Translations under genes and position numbers: made by a program | The notes under the pieces: generated by a model | Database searches by the model: none | What the model was told of the DNA's origin: nothing | What the model saw: only the letters and a program-made list of their open reading frames with translations | Shown: positions 27,834-34,804 of the stretch, piece after piece | Layout of the letters: each line of letters starts with the position of its first letter | Numbering within the stretch: position 1 is the first letter of the stretch | Assembly (NCBI RefSeq): GCF_008974145.1 | Contig: NZ_BJKP01000026.1 | Span: 1-51,025 of the forward strand | Length of the DNA stretch: 51,025 nt | Direction of reading: 5' to 3' | DNA from: Microcystis aeruginosa NIES-4325 | GTDB lineage: Bacteria > Cyanobacteriota > Cyanobacteriia > Cyanobacteriales > Microcystaceae

Positions 27834-28502
27834 TCAAATAGGGTTGCCATAGTAACTCCAGAGAATATAGCTTTTGTTCAAATCTATCCCAGAGTTGACA
27901 TATCCAATGGCATTGAGTTCAATCAACAAGTTCCTAAGATTTTGCTCACCATTGACTTTGAATTCTCCGATGTTAGGGTCGAACAGATATGCATCGCTAG
28001 ACTTGCCAACTAGGCTATATGGTCTGTGAATGCCAATTGAATGAGCACCACTATCACCTTTCGCAGATAGGATGAAGAAACGGGAGCTAGATGAAAGCAC
28101 TTGTTTGGCAATCTTCGCTGGTTCGTCATTCGGAAGTTCCTGAGCAAACCCTTCTTGAGCAGAAGCAATAACATCCTCTTGTTTGTATTGAAGATGAGAT
28201 TGTAGAAGTTCAGTGACTGTAGCCGAATCAGGTATGAAACGAGATTCATTTACACGCTCATATTCATCTTGTAGATCAACAGCGTCCTCAAGCTTCTTAC
28301 TCGCAGCTAACAATGGCTCTTCAACTGTACCTCTACTACTCCAAAAATCTTGATTGTCCTTTTTAGCTCTGAGCCACATCACAACCAATGCTCGACAAAC
28401 ACCATTACCAATATTGATATGTTCTTGAACTGATTCTTCGCCCTGATCATATGCCTGAATGCCCTGTCCATCAATTCGAGACACAATTTGGTCGTAGTTC
28501 AT
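27834..28502 (-). CDS. YopT-like (peptidase C58) cysteine protease domain protein
   Basis: 222 residues. A Cys/His/Asp triad in YopT/AvrPphB arrangement is visible: GVCRALVVMWL with Cys36, GAHSIGIHR with His154, and YLFDPNIGEF with Asp175. Spacing (118 and 21 residues) is close to that of YopT (119 and 16). C58 enzymes are effectors or toxin domains that cleave host or target proteins. There is no signal peptide. It is translationally coupled (ATGA) to the upstream coiled-coil gene. The identification rests on motifs and spacing only; target and export route are unknown. Confidence 0.65.
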   Translation of the reverse strand: MNYDQIVSRIDGQGIQAYDQGEESVQEHINIGNGVCRALVVMWLRAKKDNQDFWSSRGTVEEPLLAASKKLEDAVDLQDEYERVNESRFIPDSATVTELLQSHLQYKQEDVIASAQEGFAQELPNDEPAKIAKQVLSSSSRFFILSAKGDSGAHSIGIHRPYSLVGKSSDAYLFDPNIGEFKVNGEQNLRNLLIELNAIGYVNSGIDLNKSYILWSYYGNPI

Positions 28503-29308
28503 GAATGTCCTCCATGCTTCTTGACAACTGCATCTACCTCATTTCTGTAGGCTTCGAGTTGCTTTTTCACACCGTCAATACGAGCTTGATACGTATCTAT
28601 TTTTTTCTGGTCAGTATCTGGATCTAACGTCAACTCATCCATCTTCTTCTGCATATTTTCAATTTGCGTCTCTTGATCCTCAATTAGCTTGGAATGATTT
28701 TTCATGTACTCAATATCCTGTTCCATAGCAGCTTGAGCGAATGAATAGATGAGCTTGAAGTTAATGGCGTTCTCGACAATGAATTCGTTATTAAAATAAT
28801 CACTTTGGTGGAAGGCATCACCAAAGTTCCAAGCATGTAACATTAGTCCTGGGGCAAGACTCTGACTCTTCACGATTGAATGGTATTCAGCTGAAATACT
28901 TGTGTCGAAAGCACCTAAAATATTCAGGACAAATGCTTCTGCCGCACATAAAGCAAGGGCTTCATAGCTCATGATCTCAGTAACAACCTTTGCCACTGCT
29001 TCAGCTTTATCTACTGTTGTCCCGTCAGGAGGTGAGCCACCTTTGAAAATGGAGTCAGCAACTGAATTGAGCGTAGTCTTGATTGAATCTAGAGCGAACT
29101 CAGCTTCCTGATGGTAGTTCATGAACGAACCACCTGCTATAGGCTGTTGATCCCATCCATTTTGTTCGTAGAATGATTTGACATATTGATCGAATGTATT
29201 TTGGTCTGATGTTGCTCGCTGTTTGAGATTGTCTGTTGCATGTGCAATGTATTTGCTGAAACTGTCGTCTTGACTTTCCAAATCCGCAATTGACTGAGAT
29301 TTTCCCAT
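28499..29308 (-). CDS. Coiled-coil protein, partner of the C58-like protease
   Basis: 269 residues, no recognised family. The N-terminal half is hydrophilic (SKYIAHATDNLKQR, SFYEQNGWDQQP). Residues about 105-140 form an Ala-rich, amphipathic to hydrophobic stretch (YEALALCAAEAFVLNILGAF). Residues about 195-265 are a strong coiled coil (EDQETQIENMQKKMDELTL and on to the end). AAGGATGG precedes the ATG. As the first gene of the first cassette it lies closest to the integrase, where expression is usually strongest. It could be an immunity, delivery or helper protein for the protease. Confidence 0.6.
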   Translation of the reverse strand: MGKSQSIADLESQDDSFSKYIAHATDNLKQRATSDQNTFDQYVKSFYEQNGWDQQPIAGGSFMNYHQEAEFALDSIKTTLNSVADSIFKGGSPPDGTTVDKAEAVAKVVTEIMSYEALALCAAEAFVLNILGAFDTSISAEYHSIVKSQSLAPGLMLHAWNFGDAFHQSDYFNNEFIVENAINFKLIYSFAQAAMEQDIEYMKNHSKLIEDQETQIENMQKKMDELTLDPDTDQKKIDTYQARIDGVKKQLEAYRNEVDAVVKKHGGHS

Positions 29309-29564
29309 TTTCTTACCATCCTTATTCTTGAGTGGTTCAGGTGTACGACACCGTATTTCCGGAGCACTGTATGACTAACAAAAGAGTGCAAAGTCTCTAT
29401 GGGAAGCCAGCTAACTATATATTATGCGGAAATTTTCCGTATATCACGCTAAATACGCACTTTTTAAAGAATCTTTCCGTATATTACGCTCAAATGGAGT
29501 GATCGCAAGAAGTTTTCCGTATAATATTACGATAAGCGTGTTATGCCGATTAGCGTACTCTGTG
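29309..29564. promoter_or_regulatory. attI / integrase promoter region
   Basis: This segment lies between the first cassette and the divergent integrase gene, the place of attI and the array and integrase promoters in known integrons. GTTAGCT (minus strand, 29415-29409) and GTTAGTC (29379-29373) are candidate recombination boxes. A GTTATGC box lies at 29540-29546 on the plus strand. The three phased repeats are listed separately. Confidence 0.5.
29433..29540 (+). repeat. Three direct repeats with exact 40-bp spacing
   Basis: TTTTCCGTATATCACGCTAAA at 29433 and CTTTCCGTATATTACGCTCAA at 29473 are closely matched; TTTTCCGTATAATATTACGA at 29513 is a third copy with a 2-base insertion. TTTCCGT starts every 40 bases, about four helical turns, so bound proteins would sit on one face. 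They may be accessory integrase sites or operator sites. Confidence 0.7.
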
Positions 29565-30534
29565 ATGAACCCTCCCCCACCCCGAAAACTCCTAGACGTA
29601 GTGCGAGAGACGATCCGCCCTACCGCATTACTCCTACCGCACCGAACAGACCTATGTGGACTGGATTAAGCGTTACCTGCTCTTCCATCAGAAAAAACAT
29701 CCCCGTGAAATGGGGGGTGAAGAAATTAGAGCCTTTTTGACCCATCTTGCCGTTGATAAAAACGTTGCCGCCGCCACCCAAAACCAAGCCCTCAACGCCA
29801 TCCTCTTTCTTTATCGAGAAGTTCTTAAAATTGAACTGGAAAATATCGGTTCATATTTACGGGCAAAAGGCCACAAACGCCTGCCTACCGTCCTCACCAA
29901 AGAAGAAGTGCAAAACGTCATGAAGCACCTCAGTGGCGTGGATCATCTTATCGTTCAACTCCTTTACGGTAGCGGGTTAAGATTGGCTGAAGCCCTCAAT
30001 CTGCGAGTCAAGGATGTGGATTTTGCCCAAAATCAACTGATTATCCGTGATACCAAAGGCAAAGAAGACCGCGTAACACCCCTACCCCAACGCCTTCAAA
30101 CCTCTCTCAAAGAACATCTCCAAACTGTACAACGCCTACATCGACAAGACTTGGAAAGAGGTTACGGTTCTGTTTATTTGCCCTCTGCCCTGGCGCAAAA
30201 ATATCCAACGGCTGACCGTGAATGGATTTGGCAATATATTTTTCCGTCCTACACCCTATCCCAAGATCCCCGTTCCGGCGAAACCCGCCGCCATCATCTC
30301 CACGAAAGCACCATCCAAAAAGCTCTCAAACAAGCCGTTCAGCAATCCGGTGTGCCGAAGCGAGTGAGTTGCCATACCTTTCGCCATAGTTTTGCTACCC
30401 ATCTCCTGCAAAATGGCTATGATATTCGCACCGTTCAAGAATTGTTAGGTCATAAAGATGTGAGGACGACGATGATTTATACCCACGTTTTAGCCAGAGG
30501 TGGCAGAGGTGTGAGAAGTCCCCTTGATGATTGA
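29565..30534 (+). pseudogene. intI: Integron integrase IntI, frameshifted near N-terminus
   Basis: A tyrosine recombinase with all catalytic residues: Arg in [10 protein letters not shown], Lys in TKGKEDRV, His-x2-Arg in CHTFRHSF, His in LLGHKDV and Tyr in MIYTHV. The [18 protein letters not shown] segment is the IntI-specific insertion absent from XerC/D. The N-terminus starts at ATG 29565 ([18 protein letters not shown]) and continues in the next frame as [17 protein letters not shown]. Removing one C from the CCC at 29618-29620 joins the two frames without a gap against IntI1. The longest intact frame starts at GTG 29656 and lacks the first DNA-binding helix. It is divergent from the cassettes. 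Confidence 0.88.
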
Positions 30535-30594
30535 CTGATTGGTAATGACAGATAGTCTATAATTTACATAATAAACCAGGGAATTATTAAATTA

Positions 30595-30818
30595 TGACTG
30601 CTACCGTTATCGATATTGGAACCTTAATTATTAGTAGCTAAAAATGGCTGATGATTTTGATGTTTTACCCGATGATATTATCAACAGTTTTGAAAGAGAG
30701 TAATTTTAAAATATTTACTAGATACTCATATTTTGCTTTGGTGGTTAGATAATAATAAAACTCTGAGTAAGTCAGCAAGACAAATAATTTCTAATTCAGA
30801 AAATGCTATTTTTGTTAG
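30595..30818 (+). pseudogene. Toxin-antitoxin gene debris
   Basis: Three fragments in a row. MTATVIDIGTLIIS (30595) matches the start of a DUF433-type antitoxin and stops. MADDFDVLPDDIINSFERE (from 30644) is the C-terminus of a VapB/DUF2281-type antitoxin. LLDTHILLWWLDNNKTLS (from about 30717) is the N-terminus of a VapC PIN toxin, cut where the FUSC remnant begins. Confidence 0.65.
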
Positions 30819-30819
30819 A

Positions 30820-31190
30820 TAGTAGGTGCAGTGGTCACTGTCATTCAACCGACACGGGGTCGAGCGAGCCTCGGTTAAGATTGCCAGTCTCGAACAAATT
30901 TCCACAGTTTTAGCAACCAAATGAATTACCAGCGGTCGCAACGCGCTCGCTACGCGAGACCGCACAACAAACTGCGATCGCTGCCCAGGTAATTCTCAAC
31001 CCACCAAAGTTAGGATTGCTCATCCAAGAAATTGAATCTCTTGAGAAGCAGTTACTGAGCTTGCGGGTTGAGAGTCGAAGTTATCCCTTAAATGAGCTAA
31101 TCGCCTTTAGCTCGGCTTTTATGACGATGAAAGCCATTGCCAGCAACTTAAATCAAATGAGTCAAGACTTACCTGCCTACACCCAATAGG
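30820..31190 (+). pseudogene. Deleted copy of the FUSC gene 3' half
   Basis: Three blocks match the gene at 18759-20990: 30820-30868 to 20043-20091, about 30867-30921 to 20548-20602, and about 30963-31190 to the final 250 bases including the CAATAG stop. Identity is very high by eye. Internal deletions and a palindromic insertion in a HIP1 site prevent translation. It lies on the far side of the integron in the same orientation as the intact gene. Confidence 0.9.
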
Positions 31191-31954
31191 TAAGCTCCTA
31201 CGTTTTGCTATTGAGTTTGATGGGCGGTTTCCTTGATAGCTTTTTCTCTCTCAACACAAACTTCTTGACAAACCCTAATGGGGAGCATCTCACCTTTGTA
31301 ACCCCTAAATCAGGTTTTTATGTCAAGCTATTTTGAAAGCCTTGCTAGAAACCAGTTTTAGGAATAAATATATAGCGGTTCTCGTATCTGTGCGGCACAC
31401 TTAAACCTTTGCTGATTAAGTTGTTCAGGATCGGGAATGTACCTCTTGTGAATCAGAAACGCTATAATTACTTACTTGCATAAATGAGATGCCCCCCCCC
31501 TAATGTCTTGGAATTCATGACCGAGGCGATTCGCACCTCTCGTCAAGGGAGTTCTCCTCCCTCTCTCCTGCACCAGGAGAGTTCTTCCACTGAGTCAATG
31601 ATACTGGCGGCTTGACATCCCCCCCCTGAACGGTTACAATGAGACTATACGCCTTATGTAAGTTAGAAACTGGAATGGTGTAAACTCGTTCGATTGATTA
31701 TCTCTCTAGTCGGAGTGTTAGACTCAAACACTTGCTGCCTATTAGTTTGTTTTAGGTCACATCAAGTGTACTACTTTATTAGGTTTCTTACAGGAAATTT
31801 TAAAGGTTTGAGCCTTCGGTAAATCTTTCGAGGTAGCCTAGTTATCTTACGTCAAAAATAGCTTGAGCGATTTTTTAAGAGGATTTTCCTAATCTAAAGT
31901 AATATCCTCTGAATGTTTATCATGTTACAAATTAAGTGATTTTTACTCATTACA
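31191..31954. other. Non-coding region before the HlyD gene
   Basis: No gene is supported. It contains a run of ten C (about 31491-31500), a GGAGAACTCC-type inverted segment (about 31545-31590), and an AT-rich stretch just before the HlyD start. Confidence 0.4.
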
Positions 31955-33487
31955 ATGGCAAAAAATCAAGCCGAATCTATGTCTGATCAGAATCATCAGC
32001 AACCAGATATGGGTGCGAAGAAAACAACGCAGGCTAGGATAGAAGATCAGGATAATAAGCAAATAAAAACGGGAGTTGATCCTAAAATTGATTCGGAAAA
32101 AACGTTTAAATATTCGGAGCCAACAGGAAGATTAGGGGAGATAATCCTGCGCTTAATGCCGGTGGGTCTTTTGCTCGGAGGACTGAGTTATTGGGCGATA
32201 GTTGGCAAGATTCCGACTCCTATTCAAGGACGAGCGGTCATTTTGATTCCTCGTTCTATTGTTAATATCGAACCCCGTCAAGGTGGGCGGGTGTTAACCC
32301 TCCTGATTCAACCGGGAGATTCTGTCAAAAAAGGGCAATTACTGGCAACTTTAGAGTTTCCTGAATTAGAAACAGAATTAAAGGATAAAAAGGATAGACT
32401 AGCAGATCTCAAGCAGCAGGATAAAAGAGTTGACTCTATTGAAGTGAGTCGTCGCCAATTGAATGCAGCCTCAATAGATCGCCAGCAAAAGGCGAATCAG
32501 CTTCAGATTAAAGCACTTCAAGTTCAATTATCCAGTAATCAAAAACAGCGAGAAGCCTATCTCTCCCATGCTCGATACCTTAAAAATTTCCAGAACTCAA
32601 CGGATCAAAGACTGGCCGCCTACGATAAACTTATCGAAGAGGGAGCTGTCGCCAAGCTAGATTTTCCCTCCTATTTATTTCAGTTCAATAATCTAGAGGC
32701 TTCTAATAGTATCAATCGCGTCCAAATAGAACTCGATCGCCTGAAGGGGGTTGATGAAAGCCTGCGAGCGCAGATGAACGCCTTGACGGCACAGAATAAT
32801 ATACTAAACACAGAAAAACGGCAAATAGACCTCCAAGATACAGCCAGTGATATTCTTCGTTACAATGCGATCGCTGATCAGCAACGAGAGATTAATACGT
32901 TAAAAACCACTATTCAAGCCAACAAAAATGTAGTGAGTCTGTACAACGGCAAGATTTTAGACTTATCTGTTAATCCGGGGGAAGTTCTGGCTCCGGGGGG
33001 GCGCATAGGTACGTTAGAAGTCTCCAATCTAAAGGCCAAGACCAACGTGGTAGCCTTGTTTAAGAGTGGTGATGCCAAACGATTAGAACCGGGCAAGGAA
33101 GTAGAAGTCGTTCCAGATCTCTATGATCGCGAACGCTATGGGGGTATCGTCGCTAAGGTCGTTTCCGTCGATCAGCAGCCGGTAACTGTCGCAGAACTGG
33201 CAAATATAGTCGGAAGTAATGAACTCGCCAGCAAGCTGTTTCTGGGTAGAGATGAAGACGATCGCGATAAGCCTATACCCGTCAATGCAAGTGTTATCAA
33301 AGCCACTTTAGCGCTGAAGGTTGATCGCAATACACCGAGTGGTTTTTACTGGACTCAAGCTAAGGGAGCGCCCCAAAGAATTACCAACGGGACTACCGCA
33401 GATGTCCATGCCGTGGTAGAAGAGCGTTCTTTAGTGAGTTATATAACCCCTGCTTTTCGCTGGATTACAGGGGTGTACGACCGTTAA
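31955..33487 (+). CDS. HlyD-family secretion adaptor (membrane fusion protein)
   Basis: 510 residues. A 60-residue hydrophilic N-terminus is followed by one membrane helix (about 64-84). Then comes the lipoyl-like half-motif VNIEPRQGGRVLTLLIQPGD, a long coiled coil (about 130-300) and the second half-motif (LDLSVNPGEVLAPGGRIG), and a beta-barrel C-terminal part. This is the standard periplasmic adaptor that links an inner-membrane ABC or MFS pump to an outer-membrane channel. No transporter or TolC gene is adjacent, so it is an orphan here. Cargo unknown. Confidence 0.85.
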   Translation: MAKNQAESMSDQNHQQPDMGAKKTTQARIEDQDNKQIKTGVDPKIDSEKTFKYSEPTGRLGEIILRLMPVGLLLGGLSYWAIVGKIPTPIQGRAVILIPRSIVNIEPRQGGRVLTLLIQPGDSVKKGQLLATLEFPELETELKDKKDRLADLKQQDKRVDSIEVSRRQLNAASIDRQQKANQLQIKALQVQLSSNQKQREAYLSHARYLKNFQNSTDQRLAAYDKLIEEGAVAKLDFPSYLFQFNNLEASNSINRVQIELDRLKGVDESLRAQMNALTAQNNILNTEKRQIDLQDTASDILRYNAIADQQREINTLKTTIQANKNVVSLYNGKILDLSVNPGEVLAPGGRIGTLEVSNLKAKTNVVALFKSGDAKRLEPGKEVEVVPDLYDRERYGGIVAKVVSVDQQPVTVAELANIVGSNELASKLFLGRDEDDRDKPIPVNASVIKATLALKVDRNTPSGFYWTQAKGAPQRITNGTTADVHAVVEERSLVSYITPAFRWITGVYDR

Positions 33488-33489
33488 CC

Positions 33490-33821
33490 ACTCAAAAAAA
33501 ACAAAATCTGGTTATGGACATCGGTAGACCACTTTAAAACAGGGATTTTAGGGTGAGTTTTAGGCGGTCTTGCAAGGCGAGTGCCTTCGGCAACATAGTG
33601 CTAAAACTTGTGCGGACTTATGGGAAATTGTTAGTCGGTGGAGATGTCATTTTTATGTGACAGATGGATGGAAAGTTTATCCTAATTTTATCCCCGACGG
33701 AGATCAGATTATTAGCAAAACCTATATGACTAGAGTAGAGGGAGAAAATACTAAGCTAAGACATTATTTGGCTAGGCTACATAGAAAAACTCTTTGTTAT
33801 TCTAACCTGCATTATTCATGA
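33490..33821 (+). pseudogene. IS1-family transposase C-terminal remnant
   Basis: VDHFKTGILG, a stop, VLGG, then SAKTCADLWEIVSRWRCHFY and VTDGWKVYPNFIP, ending RLHRKTLCYSN. This is the C-terminal half of an IS1-type transposase with a stop and a short palindromic insertion (TTGCAAGGCGAGTGCCTTCG) in it. The 252-base open frame from 33570 is only part of it. It is the same transposase type as the fragment near 12.7 kb. Confidence 0.8.
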
Positions 33822-33841
33822 ACCAAAAAACAAGGAACCCG

Positions 33842-33870
33842 AAAAACTGGATGTAAATCCAGTTTTTTTT
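33842..33870 (+). terminator. Intrinsic terminator
   Basis: AAAACTGGA-TGTAAA-TCCAGTTTTTTTT: a strong stem followed by eight T. It lies after the IS1 remnant and could stop read-through from the HlyD gene. Confidence 0.7.
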
Positions 33871-33899
33871 GGGGGTTAAATAAGTAAGTAAAAATCCTT

Positions 33900-33938
33900 A
33901 ATGAACTACCCCGTCCGCTTGCGGCGGGGTAGTTCATT
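33900..33938. repeat. Long perfect-arm palindrome
   Basis: AATGAACTACCCCG and CGGGGTAGTTCATT are exact complements around a CCGC-TTG-CGG-like centre. It resembles the subterminal hairpins of IS200/IS605-type elements, but no transposase is present. Confidence 0.6.
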
Positions 33939-33948
33939 GTCACTATCT

Positions 33949-34081
33949 GGCTCTTCTCGACTTTGTGTGATAATTTTTGCTTATGGAATCGTGAAATGCT
34001 GATCGGGCAAGACTTTTAGGGCTATTTTGCGGAAGAAACTTTCAGTATAGACCTCGTTTCCACACAGAAACCAGAAGAGCC
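33949..34081. mobile_element. 133-bp ISL3-like MITE (second type)
   Basis: Starts GGCTCTTCTCGACTTTGTGT and ends as the complement of GGCTCTTCTGGTTTCTGTGT, so it has imperfect terminal inverted repeats like the 187-bp family but different internal sequence. The 8-base flanks do not match. Confidence 0.65.
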
Positions 34082-34790
34082 AACTTAGGACTGAAACAAT
34101 AGCTCAACTAGAAGATGTTGTGTTGGTAACATTAGGATACCAATTATGAGGATAGTACGATCACCGATCTTGTCGGGTGCAAAAACCCGCAGGTAACGCA
34201 CCAATAATATCTTTGAGGCTCATCCCAATAATTTTCTCTAGCTTCGGGAATTTCTATGAGGAACCAGTAGGCGTTGGGCTGTATTTGTTATGACATCAAC
34301 GCCCCGTATTGTTCTCGGTAAAACCCCACACCTCACACCAGGCTCCGGTGCTCCCCACTTGCCACTCTCTTATACTTTCTCAACAGGATTTAGTATTATC
34401 CGGTATTGCCTCCTAAATAACCATCGTTGCCCCTTTCGAGCAGCGAATGATTAATAATTTCTTTGTAAACGGCAAAACCGATAAAAAATTTCTATCAAAA
34501 AACTGGCAAAAATTGGCAGGACGAAAAATGCTGATCAGCTTGGAACATCTGAGATAGAGCATCGTCAATCTGGACATTCAAAATGTCAGCAACTTGCCGT
34601 GATCCCGATGCTAACAGTCAGAGGGAGACTTGCATAATTTCAAAATCTGAGTTAGTCTCACCTAAAAGTCACCTTTAGGTATTTTGACTAAAAAATAAAG
34701 TGGCCTAACTTCTACTCTAGCCTCAAGGCTAATGCTGAAAGCTAAAATCATCGGCTTAATCGACTGGCTCTAGCTAACTCTTTACACCAC
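34082..34790. other. Non-coding region before the LysM/M23 gene
   Basis: No convincing gene. The minus strand near 34536-34620 has a short run that reads SRQVADILNVQIDDALSQM, possibly a fragment of a lost helical protein. The rest is AT-rich leader. Confidence 0.35.
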
Positions 34791-34804
34791 AGGAGGTCTG
34801 TTTG
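34791..34804 (+). promoter_or_regulatory. Perfect Shine-Dalgarno deciding a TTG start
   Basis: AGGAGGT at 34791-34797, four bases before TTG at 34802. There is no ATG at this spacing, so TTG is the likely start of the peptidase gene. An ATG at residue 10 has no comparable site. Confidence 0.7.

Noticed and set aside
29433-29540. Possible CRISPR-like array
   Set aside because: Only three copies, the third with an insertion, no unique spacers of regular type and no cas genes.
29424-29669. 81-aa frame upstream of intI
   Set aside because: Its second half is the N-terminus of intI before the frameshift and its first half runs through the 40-bp repeats, so it is not a separate gene.
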